This document shows positions 37,001 through 43,216 of a DNA stretch of 64,000 bases, one piece after another. Every line of letters starts with the position of its first letter. Position 1 is the stretch's first letter. This DNA is from Notolepis coatsorum (taxonomy: Eukaryota; Chordata; Actinopteri; Aulopiformes; Paralepididae), in contig OZ020587.1 of the NCBI GenBank assembly GCA_963971535.1, forward strand, positions 162,512,491 to 162,576,490. Reading direction: 5' to 3'. A program made the position numbers and the translations under genes. The notes beneath the pieces were generated by a model, which worked only from the letters and a program-made list of their open reading frames with translations, was not told the origin of the DNA and did not search any database.

Positions 37001-40000
37001 TGTATGATGACAATACATTTTAATTAGGGATGCTCGATATTGGCTTTTTTACCGATACCGATATACCAATATTGTCCAACTCTTAATTTCCGATACCGAT
37101 ATCAACCGATAACAACAGATACCGATATATGCAGGGTTTCCCCCCCCCCCAAAAATGGAATAATTTCAGGTAATTAACATTACATATCTCTTGTTGTGGA
37201 ATTAACACAACATTATGCATACTTTGACAATAAATAAAATCAGAATTTGTTCTTACTTGCTTGCCTGGGTAAATAAAGGTTATAGAAATGTGGAAAAAAA
37301 GAAGAAATAAATTGAAAACAGATAGATATTTTCCGATATCACATTTTAATGCAGATATCGGCCGATAATATCGGTAGGCCGATAATATCGGACATCCCTA
37401 ATTTGAATCTAACCTAAATACCATGACAATCTAATATTATACTTAAAAACAGCTGAGTTCTTGTTTTTTTTTACCTTCAAAAAAGCCTCCATAGATGGAT
37501 TCACCCCCTCTTCCATTTCCTGTTAAGGGATAAAGAGATCAGTTAGTATCCTCACAGGGGAAATAACCTTAATCCATTCTCTGCCGGGCTTATATCCATC
37601 CTAAACCATCCTCCGCCAGTGCTATTTGTCTATGGAGATGTTCACCTTCTTTGCAGGGCTATAACTTTTTTAATTGTATTGCTAAATTGACATTACTATG
37701 GCCCATTCAACATCAATTATCTATCGTTCAGGATGTAGGAACGTTTTACTTTTTCATTCACACTAAAATACCGTCTAGAGTATAAATATGTTTATCATTT
37801 TCTGCAGTATTTCATAGAACGTGAGATATAGGCCTAAATGCATATATTAGATGATCAAATGCAGTTTGATACCGTTATGACTTATCATCTGCGGGTGAAC
37901 GGAGGGGGGGGGGGGGGGGGTAGTTTATAATTCCGTGGCCGACGTTAAATCATTTATGTAGTATGGGTGATATATAGATCAGAGCAGTTTGTATGGATAA
38001 TAATAAACAAAAACGCTGAAAGTAACGTCAGCCTCCTCTTACCGTTGGGCGATCACACTGGCGCAAACAGATCCCAGTTATGTGATGTTGATCGAGGTGA
38101 TCCAGTTACGGTTTGTATAATACTAATATACGTCCAAATCATGTTTATTGAGTTATGGCAACGGATCGATATCTACGGTGTCTGGATTGAGTCCCGGGAG
38201 CGATAACGAGTGGCCGGACGAAAATAGGGGACGGGCACTTCCGGTTTTGGCAACTCGCCGATCGGCCACCAGGTGGCGGTATTGAAGCGTTGCAGAGTTG
38301 TGATGGCCCAGACAACATCACCCAAGACTCTGTGGGTGAAATGTGAATACCATGACGAAAATATGAAATATTGATCTCAAAGACGCCTTACGGCATCATT
38401 GGCAGATTACGCATGGCGGAGAATGACGTGTTAACACGTCATCGGCGGAGAATGGGTTAATGTAAACTAAAGAATGACAATCTACCATATTCACACGGCA
38501 GACATTTCGCTCTTATGTCATGTTCAGTTTGGGATTCCGTTCCATCTTGTTCCCACAGGGCGACGGGTAATCCCAACCCGAGCGTGACATAAGAGCTAAA
38601 TGTCTTAACTCATTCCCCACCAACTCATTCCCCACCAACAACGAGTTTACTCGTTATTGGGAGCCAACACTTGAACGCCAACAACGAGTAGAACGCCAAC
38701 AACGAGTATACTCGTTGTTTGATTGTTTTCCCCTGATATTTTTATTCATTATTCATCCAGGGACCTTGGTGTTACCATAGGGAATGAGTCTGAGATCGCC
38801 AAAGTGCAATACCGGCCGCATCCAGCTAGACGGCGGTATCGAGCACCCTTTGAAACCTTGTATCTTGGCCTGTGCAACGGTCAAATGTCACCGGGAGCAC
38901 TTTTCTTTGTCGGGCGAATGGAGCGGTAATAACGATCGGATTGAGAAGCGTCAAATGCTCCCGATGCATGATGTGTGGTGGATTATGTTGGCGACACGAT
39001 TGACACCAATACTGGGACTCGCGATCAGATAATTGGAATATTCTTTTTGGGGTACATCCTAGTGAAGGTAAGGGCTATATGATATCAATCCTGCGTTGAT
39101 CCAACCATGTCTTCACCTCGATCACAACGTGTGTGTAACATTACTCCCCAACGTATGCCGTTGGTGACGATCAAAGCATCAAACACCCGCCCCCCCCCCC
39201 CCCCCCGGCAACCCACCGAAAGAGAAACTAGGGCTGGGCGATAAAACGATAATTATCGCGATATATTTTAACACATTGTGCGCCATAAACGGTGTAAGGC
39301 GTTATTGCCCGCCATGCGTTGAACACCAACAACGGCGTAAATCGTTTTTGGGATCTGTGACGTACGTGGGTTGGTCATTATCATCATTACTGTATTTGGA
39401 AGACCATATGAACATCAGGTTAGTATAATTAGTATGTGTTATGTTATTTTTGTTTGTGTGATGCGTCATCTTCTAATCCCGTTTCTCTTTCTCCCTTCCC
39501 AGATACCACTCATCCCCCTGATTGAGCTGATTGCACCTGCTTGATTGCACCTGTGGGCAGTCAGTTGGATTAGGGCTAGGCGATATGACGATATTATATA
39601 AATATCGGGTACAGTTCATTAACGATACACTTTTTCAACGTATCGTGGATATCGTGATGTTTTGCCCAAGAGGATTGTGTCGCGTCAATCTGTCCACACG
39701 TTACTCGTTCATATCTCAGCCCGTGCTGAGATATGCCCATTCCGCGGTCTGTTAATAAAGTTTTCAATCAGACAGATGTATGGAAAGGCTTTTATTATAA
39801 CATTCGTTGTAGTAAAATCATTATGCCTCATTTAGTCATCCTGTTGAGCACTGGTCTCCTACTCGACGGCCGCGGGGAGCTAACGTTAGTAGCTTTGTTG
39901 ACGTTGTTCAGCCACAGGACATTCAGGAAGTAAAAAACTAGGAGCTTGCCGATTGGTGCTAAGAACAGCAGGGCGGGTGCAAGCGCTGTGACGTAATTGG

Positions 40001-40207
40001 CAGACTCGACTGTCAATCAAAATTATATGTTTCCGTCAGAATGAATGAGTGAAGACTTTGTTAAAGGGTTGCAGAATGGGTACAATACAGTACAGGAGGA
40101 TGAAGACCAGAAAAAGACTTTCGACTTTTTTACATAAGGGTCCTCCATTTTCAATTCATCAAAACATTTAGAGACATACATATATACAGTAGTTTCATTA
40201 AAATGCT

Positions 40208-40242
<35 letters not shown>

Positions 40243-42777
40243 TAAAACTTTATTAACATATTGCAGAATGGGTACAGTACAGCTCAATACATACAATTGT
40301 TAAGGGGATGCAGACCAGAGAAAGACTTTAGTCTTGTTTACATCAGGGTCCCCCATTTTCAATTCATCATATTTCATATCTAAATCATATAATATCTCAT
40401 TGCTAAATATATGCAATATATAATCTAATAATCTAAATCTAATATATAATATAAAAATGCTAAATGCATGGGTATTTTATTTTGTCTTTAATGTTAGCTT
40501 GCAAAATCAAATACTGTCTTGGTAAGCCTCATAATGAATTGTTTGGGGTAAAAAAGAAAAACATCGTGATGTGTATCGTGTATCGCCGAAAGGTCAGAAA
40601 ATATCGTGATATCATATTTAGGCCATATCGCCCAGCCCTAAGTTGGATGAGTGGATATAACCTGGAAGATGACACACACACGGGGCGCCTCATTTGGATC
40701 ACTGCCACGTTCCAGAGTGGAGTGAGGAGGTTGCCTTCTTGCCTAGCTGTAGCTGTGGAGGGATACTGTGTGGCTTGGTGCCATTTACCACTTGGTGTGG
40801 ATTAATCCTGTACCAGTTGTGGTGTCCTATGACGGACACGTTAATATTTTGCTAAGTGTTTGTTTGTCTGTATGTATACCTTGTTTGTTCTCCCCTACCT
40901 TTTTCCCTGTGCACCATGGAGGAGGTTTAAAGCCCTACCTCCATTAAATATATAATTTACTATTTGGAAAACATCTTGTGTTGTGGCTTTCTTACCTACC
41001 TGGGACATTGCTTTAAACGCATTTACTGAGGCTGTTTTTGCTCATGTGCAGCCGGCTCCAGTTATTATTCTGTGTGGTCCTTAGACCTTTGTACATGACG
41101 GGATGAATATTAAATTTTTTCGCCATGGCATTCATAATTCATCCAGCCTCCCTCCGGACTACAGCAGCAACCTGTCTGAGATTGCAACGCCTCAATACTG
41201 CCGCCTGGTGGATGGTCGGGCGAGTTACACTCACGCCAAACCGGAAGTGGCGATCGGTGCATCGAGGAAATTCCTCCGGCAGTAATATATATATATATTT
41301 TTTTTTTATCTTTTTCCCCCTCCTTTTTTCGATTTTTCTCCCGTCCCACCTTTTCCTGGTTGTTGCGCACTTTCCCCTACTGTTGGTCCGAGAGACCGGA
41401 GACTGTCACATGCTTTCCTCCAACGCATGTGCAGCCAGCCGGCTGGCCAGCCTGGCCGCGCATTCTCACTGGGAGAGTGTAACGTGTGGGAGGCCGCACT
41501 ACCCCTCTCCAGATCCTACCCTCGCTGAGCAGGCGCCCCGACCGAACTGTAGGGGTCGCTGTCCACAGCGCCTAGGACCCACCCCGCCAGCTTTCCCACC
41601 CTCTAATACTGCCAATTGTATTAGTGTGAACGGCCAGCCAAGCTGGTGACAACGCCGGGAGCTGGATTCGAACACGCAAATCCAGCATCTCCGGCATTGG
41701 TGACGAACGCAATCTCCGCTACGCCACCTGACCGCCCCCCCGGCAGTAATATCTTGTTACGTGGGTCCAGACAAACACTCGAGTGCATTTGGATCGCTTT
41801 CGAAACGCAATAATCGATATTTCATCGTTTATTGCGCCATACAAACCGGAAATGGATCTAGGAGATCGACGTCAAATAATTGGGATATTTTTCCTCCAGT
41901 CTCATCGGCGAACGGTAAGAGGACACTAACGTTATTTTCAGCCCGATTGTCCATTTCTTTGTTTGCAATCAGTCTGATCAATATATCAACCCATACTAAA
42001 TAAAGCCGTTACTGACGATCAAGGAATTATAAACAACCCCCCTCTTGATGCCGGGGCTCAATGGAAATCCCCCCGTCACTATCGAACACTTCCCAGTGAC
42101 CATCAAATAGCAATGAGTTTCTCCCCATCCGTAGTTCATACACACTAGGGCTGACCTCGACTAGTCGAATCGATCGAAAGGAGCCATAGTCGATACCAGC
42201 GAGGCTAACTGCATAAGAAAACGGGCAAAGAAAGAGGATTTCACACACTAGACCTATCAAGATGTATCCATCAGTGGACCAATTGCATGCTTTCGCAGAG
42301 GACAAGAAGCCTTCAGTCGACTTCTTCAGACATTAAGCACCCCCCACAGCCCAAATGGAATGATCCCCCCCACATTTATTTTTTATAAAAAAAAATATAT
42401 ATACCGTATACAGGTATATATTTATTTTGTTGCACTACCAGTCGACTATCGGCAAATCAAAGTAGACTATACAAATCCTTAGTCAGGGACAGAACTAATA
42501 CATACCTTCACTGAAGTCACCTCCTTGGATCATGAAGTCCTTCACAATTCGGTGGAACAGGCATCCTTTGTAATGGAGAGGCTTCTCTGTTCCTTTGCCA
42601 ATTCCTTTCTCGCCTACAACAACAACAACACCAGTGATATTCATGAAAATTGGTTCGCTAGCTGAGAATTTGCAATCATTTATATCCAGAAAACGTGTTT
42701 ACCTGTGCAGAGGCATCTGAAGTTCTCACAGGTTTTGGGGCAGACTTCTGAAAACAGCTCCACTATTACTCTGCCGA
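16098..42777 (-). CDS. ppig: PPIG-like SR-cyclophilin gene, 11 coding exons, 5' partial
   Basis: Peptidyl-prolyl cis-trans isomerase of the RS-domain cyclophilin type, expected in nuclear speckles and tied to pre-mRNA splicing and RNA polymerase II (known of the family). Eleven exons read in one continuous frame through GT-AG introns: 75, 108, 45, 88, 30, 140, 157, 180, 82, 134 and 1675 nt, that is 903 codons plus stop after two leading bases of a split codon. Visible parts in order are the cyclophilin domain with [15 protein letters not shown] and GSQFFITT, a Lys/Ser linker, [41 protein letters not shown], then a long RS domain. Cyclophilin A Trp121 is His here (PSPHLDG), as I recall for PPIG. 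NKTR shares several linker motifs but is much longer, so PPIG fits better. The predicted protein, over 900 aa, exceeds the roughly 750 aa of mammalian PPIG because of repeats in the last exon. The start codon exon is not seen in the window. Confidence 0.88.
16870..17570 (-). repeat. Coding 27-bp minisatellite in the RS domain
   Basis: About 26 tandem 27-bp units (plus-strand AGATCGTCCGGTCTTCTCTC type) encode GRSKSREKT. Units at 17300-17570 are nearly identical to each other. Those at 16880-17280 are more varied, suggesting recent expansion at the N-terminal side of the array. Confidence 0.95.
17773..18315. other. PPIG intron 11, proximal part
   Basis: No coding sequence. 17950-18120 has the palindromic-feeling pair TCAATTGACCCATCTCAAGC and GTTTCAGATAGGTCCAATTA also seen near 25600 and 25885. 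18210-18290 looks like one end of a hAT-like element (AGGGATGCAATATTTGGTGA). Confidence 0.4.
18316..18849. mobile_element. hAT-like element TAGGGCTCTCAG
   Basis: 534 bp with related ends (TAGGGCTCTCAG left, CGACAGCACTA right). It is flanked by CTTTATTT (18308-18315 and 18850-18857). The target was an AT-rich repeat whose GTATAGCACTTTTC continues after the insertion. Confidence 0.8.
19086..20240. mobile_element. Probable hAT-like element with internal SINE
   Basis: The left end is TAGGGCTGTCAATATTTAAA. A possible right end is near 20215 (GAATCGATTTTTCAGCCCG). The interior near 19535 shares GTCGAAGCTTCGGGGC with 59110. Borders are uncertain and no target duplication was confirmed. Confidence 0.35.
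19677..20075 (+). mobile_element. tRNA-derived SINE, family A, plus-strand copy
   Basis: Starts GGCGTCTGGGTGGCGCAGCG, then ACTGGGTTCGACTCCGGCTG (box B), CTCAATTGGCAGAGTTAGCG and CTCCTACAGGTCAGTTGGGG. It is the most diverged of the five family-A copies. Target duplication not identified. Confidence 0.7.
21279..22600. mobile_element. hAT-like element CAGGGAACAAA, copy A
   Basis: 1322 bp with ends CAGGGAACAAAA and TTTGTTCCCTG, flanked by perfect CTTCAGGG (21271-21278 and 22601-22608). Removing a nested insertion (22224-22506) leaves about 1031 bp, close to copy B at 59363 (about 1044 bp after removing its own nested element). No transposase ORF. Confidence 0.92.
22224..22506. mobile_element. 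hAT-like MITE TAGAGATGTCCGATATT
   Basis: 283 bp flanked by perfect CTAAAAAG (22216-22223 and 22507-22514). It is rich in CCGATATTATCGG palindromes. Family relatives are at 29440-29837 and 37025-37400. Confidence 0.92.
22944..23101. repeat. 33-bp minisatellite, left block
   Basis: About five units of CTACACAGCTGAGCAGAGCG plus TGCGTCTAAAACG. It is continuous in sequence type with the array at 24301-24917 and separated from it by a 1.2-kb hAT-like element. Confidence 0.9.
23102..24300. mobile_element. hAT-like element CAGGGCTCTACAGTGCGA inside the minisatellite
   Basis: 1199 bp with ends CAGGGCTCTACA and CGTAGAGCCCTG. Flanks AGAGCGTG and GTCTAAAG are both satellite but are not an 8-bp duplication, so one side was probably lost when array units recombined. 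The left end is close to that at 51146 (CAGGGCTGTACAGTGCGA). Confidence 0.8.
24301..24917. repeat. 33-bp minisatellite, right block, next to exon 11
   Basis: About 19 units of TACACAGCTGAGCAGAGCGT plus GCGTCTAAAACGC. Because 33 is divisible by 3, one frame stays open ([11 protein letters not shown] repeated); this is an artefact. The array ends against the exon-11 splice donor at 24918-24919. Confidence 0.95.
24920..25053 (-). CDS. ppig: PPIG coding exon 11 ([11 protein letters not shown] motif)
   Basis: 134 nt with acceptor CTCTCTCAG and donor GTAAGACAC. It encodes [20 protein letters not shown], then [20 protein letters not shown] and IKGD. The ETPPHW segment and the short RS run separate PPIG from other cyclophilins. 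The donor is odd in its surroundings: a 33-bp minisatellite (24301-24917) runs up to it, and the intronic bases GACACGCTCTGCTCAGC after GTAA are themselves satellite sequence. Confidence 0.93.
25054..25393. other. PPIG intron 10
   Basis: (GA)n and a G-run at 25060-25081, then two imperfect copies of ACTCTGTATGACAGCATGTA followed by ATAT tracts. The same unit recurs at 35620 and 36570. Confidence 0.5.
25394..25475 (-). CDS. ppig: PPIG coding exon 10 ([12 protein letters not shown] motif)
   Basis: 82 nt with acceptor CCCTCGCAG and donor GTAGGTGC. It encodes [20 protein letters not shown] and then IKGRGPR. This basic motif is conserved between PPIG and NKTR. A poly-G/C run (25482-25498) lies directly next to the acceptor, replacing the usual pyrimidine tract with C residues. 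Confidence 0.92.
25476..26412. other. PPIG intron 9 with LINE-tail-like repeats
   Basis: G-run at 25482-25498. 25620-25880 matches the repeat at 36790-37020. 26000-26340 ends GAATTTCCCCAAGGGGATCA plus AATAAAGG, a plus-strand non-LTR 3' tail. No coding sequence. Confidence 0.5.
26413..26592 (-). CDS. ppig: PPIG coding exon 9 ([11 protein letters not shown] motif)
   Basis: 180 nt with acceptor TCCTCAG and donor GTCTGTGTC. It encodes an acidic start ([19 protein letters not shown]), the hallmark [18 protein letters not shown], then [19 protein letters not shown]. The central motif is shared by PPIG and NKTR and is absent from other cyclophilins. The exon is much more GC-rich than the flanking introns. 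Confidence 0.93.
26963..27447 (-). mobile_element. tRNA-derived SINE, family A, copy 3
   Basis: Minus-strand copy with head GGGCGGCCGGTTAGTGCAGC and a long A-rich tail. It is flanked by the perfect 15-bp duplication TACCTTGGGCTACTT (26948-26962 and 27448-27462). The 170-codon open frame across it has no function I can support. Confidence 0.9.
27640..28132. mobile_element. Degraded relative of the TAGGGATGGGCA element
   Basis: 27920-28130 (CTGTACCCAGCAGTGGTGTA, TAATAGGGTCCCCTCTC, GATCGATGCCCATCCCCAT) matches the interior and end of the 15192-15655 element in reverse. The left border is unclear. Confidence 0.5.
28145..28395. repeat. Inverted 30-bp minisatellite TTAACCCTTT
   Basis: GTTAACC occurs at about 28144, 28174, 28209, 28238, 28267, 28297, 28327 and 28357. 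The first half reads GGTTAACCCTTTCACTGCCA; the second half reads TGGCAGTGAAAGGGTTAACC. The two halves form a palindrome centred near 28245, about 35 bp from the exon-8 donor at its right end. Confidence 0.85.
28430..28586 (-). CDS. ppig: PPIG coding exon 8 (Ser/Asp then Lys-rich linker)
   Basis: 157 nt with acceptor CCGTTTGCAG and donor GTACGTCAT. It encodes [20 protein letters not shown], a run of Ser/Asp ([11 protein letters not shown]), and a Lys-rich stretch ([14 protein letters not shown]) typical of a nuclear-localisation and linker segment in SR-cyclophilins. Phase agrees with exons 7 and 9. An inverted 30-bp minisatellite begins about 35 bp past its donor. Confidence 0.9.
28935..29340 (+). 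mobile_element. L2-like LINE 3' fragment
   Basis: The plus strand encodes [20 protein letters not shown], the same segment as [17 protein letters not shown] in the minus-strand LINE at 31.4-33.2 kb, then a frame-shifted tail ending near 29325. 5'-truncated and inactive. Confidence 0.7.
29440..29837. mobile_element. hAT-like MITE (TAGGGATGTCCGATATT family)
   Basis: Two tandem-like copies of ACAGATACCGATA...TCGGACATCC. The right end is ATATCGGACATCCCTA. The left end looks truncated, so no target duplication was found. Lies 16 bp from the exon-7 donor. Confidence 0.6.
29853..29992 (-). CDS. ppig: PPIG coding exon 7 (end of cyclophilin domain)
   Basis: 140 nt encoding [20 protein letters not shown], then [20 protein letters not shown] and LIPKTK. 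This is the C-terminal part of the isomerase fold and the family's CGELIPK boundary to the linker. Acceptor CCTTGTTTTCAG, donor GTAAGGTT. The tract after SGQ matches SR-cyclophilins closely and differs from single-domain cyclophilins, which stop near this point. Confidence 0.95.
30085..30114 (-). CDS. ppig: PPIG coding exon 6 (30-nt microexon)
   Basis: 30-nt exon encoding (I)[10 protein letters not shown] with two bases of the next codon's partner. Acceptor CCTTTTCTAG, donor GTAAGTGCA (strong consensus). The His in PSPHLDG occupies the position of cyclophilin A Trp121, the cyclosporin-contact tryptophan. Exon 7 follows after a 92-bp intron, and the joined frame gives HLDGVHVVFG. Confidence 0.93.
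30190..30690. repeat. Intron 5 repeats: SINE-like tail and LINE 3' tail
   Basis: 30190-30370 is a reverse copy of the fish tail repeat (CAACAAGTCAGCAGGAAGGG), also at 46455-46600. 30340-30420 holds the TAGTATAGNCATATTAGCATAG pattern. 30500-30690 ends GCAAATAAAAACAAGACTTG, a plus-strand LINE tail. Confidence 0.55.
30754..30841 (-). CDS. ppig: PPIG coding exon 5
   Basis: 88 nt encoding (D)[19 protein letters not shown] and then KDTNGSQFF, ending with two bases of the Ile codon. Acceptor CCCCCACAG, donor GTAAGCAGC. It includes the cyclophilin MANRG and GSQFF motifs (substrate-pocket residues equivalent to CypA Asn102 and Phe113). The 6.6-kb upstream intron contains an L2-like LINE and several hAT-like insertions. 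Confidence 0.94.
30912..31279. mobile_element. hAT-like MITE TAGGGGTGTAA
   Basis: 368 bp with ends TAGGGGTGTAA and TTACACCCCTA, flanked by perfect CTAGACAC (30904-30911 and 31280-31287). Interior is rich in GTACCGTACC. Confidence 0.92.
31385..33165 (-). mobile_element. L2-like non-LTR retrotransposon, 5'-truncated
   Basis: It spans a 3' UTR (31385-31970, with TCTGATGGCCTAGGGGAAGA), an RT region, and a 5' end lost near a C-run (33167-33188). It lies in PPIG intron 4, in the same orientation as the gene. Confidence 0.85.
31974..33136 (-). pseudogene. Reverse transcriptase of the L2-like LINE, frameshifted
   Basis: Two overlapping frames (32438-33136 and 31974-32465) make one broken RT. The first has [14 protein letters not shown], the motif-A region [13 protein letters not shown] and motif-[19 protein letters not shown]. 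The second begins just before motif C ([11 protein letters not shown]) and continues with [18 protein letters not shown] and [12 protein letters not shown]. One frameshift near 32450 separates motifs B and C, and the endonuclease is missing. The frame was judged by eye. Confidence 0.85.
33300..34130. other. Intron 4 repeat stretch, unclassified
   Basis: 33400-33860 (GGTCTGATGT-like GGCCTTGATGTCAGAGACCC, GTCTCATCCGAAGGACGGCA, GAGCTCTACTCATGTAGCAA) looks like an old dispersed repeat. 33870-34130 is another repeat, interrupted by the next two hAT-like elements and resuming at 34990 and 35595. No gene. Confidence 0.45.
34131..34981. mobile_element. hAT-like element TAGGCTTGGGCGGTAT
   Basis: 851 bp with ends TAGGCTTGGGCGGTAT and ATACCGCCCAAGCCTA, flanked by perfect GTTGGAAG (34123-34130 and 34982-34989). 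Confidence 0.93.
35076..35586. mobile_element. hAT-like MITE TAGGGCTGGGCGATA, copy 1
   Basis: 511 bp with ends TAGGGCTGGGCGATATAA and ATATCGCCCAGCCCCA, flanked by perfect GCCTAGCA (35068-35075 and 35587-35594). Confidence 0.92.
35740..36556. mobile_element. hAT-like element TAGGGATGTACCGAA
   Basis: 817 bp with ends TAGGGATGTACCGAAT and GAATTTTCTGTGCATCCCTA, flanked by perfect CTACTTAT (35732-35739 and 36557-36564). It splits a repeat whose ATGATAGCATGTACAATA units appear on both sides. Intermediate open frames (35765-35980, 36256-36444) are not recognisable. Confidence 0.92.
36565..37016 (+). repeat. LINE-tail-like repeat
   Basis: Continuation of the 35600-35739 repeat after the hAT insertion. 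It ends TGTACTGTACTTGTGCTGTA and ATGACAATACATTTTAAT, matching 25840-25880. Confidence 0.45.
37025..37400. mobile_element. hAT-like MITE TAGGGATGCTCGATATT
   Basis: 376 bp with ends TAGGGATGCTCGATATT and AATATCGGACATCCCTA. Flanks ATTTTAAT and ATTTGAAT differ at one base. It ends 74 bp from exon 4. Confidence 0.85.
37475..37519 (-). CDS. ppig: PPIG coding exon 4
   Basis: 45-nt exon encoding [15 protein letters not shown] with one base carried over on each side. Acceptor CCCTTAACAG, donor GTAAAAAAAA. The peptide is the conserved cyclophilin loop that follows GGDF. The size and phase equal those I recall for the mammalian exon. The 5-kb intron upstream (37520-42505) is filled by piggyBac-like and hAT-like elements. 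Confidence 0.93.
37573..38456. mobile_element. piggyBac-like non-autonomous element 3
   Basis: 884 bp bounded by TTAA (37569-37572 and 38457-38460), with ends TCCATTCTCTGCCGGGC and GGCGGAGAATGGG. It shares TTTGCAGGGCTATAACTTTT, TTTATAATTCCGTGG and GATCGGCCACCAGGTGGCGG with element 1. A G-run lies at 37902-37920. Confidence 0.82.
38606..39560. mobile_element. piggyBac-family fragments
   Basis: 38606 starts TTAACTCATTCCCCACCAAC with AACAACGAGTATACTCGTTG palindromes. A C-run is at 39190-39206. At 39230-39268 lies an isolated end of the TAGGGCTGGGCGATA family, followed at 39269 by TTAACACATTGTGCGCC, the end of another piggyBac-like copy. No complete borders. Confidence 0.55.
39571..40640. mobile_element. 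hAT-like element TAGGGCTAGGCGATA, copy 2
   Basis: 1070 bp with ends TAGGGCTAGGCGATATGA and GCCATATCGCCCAGCCCTA, flanked by perfect AGTTGGAT (39563-39570 and 40641-40648). A near-identical copy in reverse orientation lies at 52881-55007. (GATT)n at 40213-40242. Confidence 0.93.
40641..41103. other. PPIG intron 3 stretch, no gene seen
   Basis: 40649-41090 is low in recognisable repeats, with CTGTGCACCATGGAGGAGGT and CTCCATTAAATATATAATTT resembling a degraded 3' UTR or LINE tail. Confidence 0.35.
41104..42050. mobile_element. piggyBac-family copy, truncated, with internal SINE
   Basis: Matches element 2 from GCCATGGCATTCATAATTCA to ACGATCAAGGAATTATAAAC, with a SINE inserted at 41289-41739. No TTAA-bounded terminal repeat was found on either side. 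Confidence 0.65.
41289..41739 (-). mobile_element. tRNA-derived SINE, family A, copy 4
   Basis: Minus-strand GGCGGTCAGGTGGCGTAGCG head with box B GTGTTCGAATCC. It is flanked by CCGGCAGTAATAT (41276-41288 and 41740-41752). The uninterrupted equivalent is in piggyBac-like element 2 near 20855 (GGGCAGTAATATCTTG). Confidence 0.9.
42140..42495. mobile_element. Possible hAT-like element near exon 3
   Basis: Begins TAGGGCTGACCTCGACTAGT and has inverted content near the right end (CAGTCGACTATC, TAGTCAGGGACAG). Ends are imperfect and no target duplication was confirmed. Confidence 0.35.
42506..42613 (-). CDS. ppig: PPIG coding exon 3 (cyclophilin active-site segment)
   Basis: 108 nt, separated from exon 2 by an 89-bp intron. 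Acceptor GTTGTTGTAG, donor GTATG. It encodes [17 protein letters not shown] and [18 protein letters not shown]. It holds the residues equivalent to cyclophilin A Arg55, Phe60, Met61 and Gln63 (HR...FMIQ), so the catalytic arginine is intact. Both split codons match the neighbouring exons. Confidence 0.95.
42703..42777 (-). CDS. ppig: PPIG coding exon 2 (cyclophilin N-terminal part)
   Basis: 75 nt. It follows an acceptor TTGTTGTTCAG and ends at a donor GTAAACACG. It reads (V)[19 protein letters not shown] and then RCLCTG across the junction, the classic early cyclophilin segment with [10 protein letters not shown]. The first two bases complete a codon begun in the missing exon 1. Exon numbers follow my recollection of the human gene, where one short coding exon (about 20 codons, starting MG) precedes this one. 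Confidence 0.93.
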
Positions 42778-42825
42778 CTGAACAACAAATGTAACACAGT
42801 CAGAGAACAGAAAATATGTTCTTTT

Positions 42826-42998
42826 TTATTTTTAACGTTTTTTTTGTGTGGCATTTTACAGCTTTTTATTTGTTTTCGGATAGACCCGGCAGAGAGGAAA
42901 GTTGGGAGAAGATGTGGGGGAAGATATGCAGCATAGGTCTCCGGGCCGGAGTCGAACCCGGGACGTCTGCGTTACTGCGGGTGCACCCTGGCGCCCCA
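42826..42998 (-). mobile_element. tRNA-derived SINE, family B, copy 2
   Basis: Minus strand GGGCGCCAGGGTGCACCCGC, with box B GGGTTCGACTCC and a T-rich tail on the plus strand. Flanks CAGAGAACAGAAAATATGTT and CAGAGAATACAATGTT are similar but not perfect. It lies about 50 bp upstream of exon 2. Confidence 0.65.
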
Positions 42999-43216
42999 GA
43001 GAATACAATGTTCTTGCACGGATTGTTTGTGTAGTTCTCCCTCTTCCAGTATGGCTGCCTGTAACCACTGGTAACCACTTTCAAAAGAAAATTGGTCAAT
43101 TCAGTGCAGTGGTAGCTAAGCGCAGGTAAAACACTGGAAATGCATGATATCACTGTTCCACTGTGACTCGTTTACAAGATCCAGTAATAAGACACCAAAG
43201 ACTAATATATTTATTA

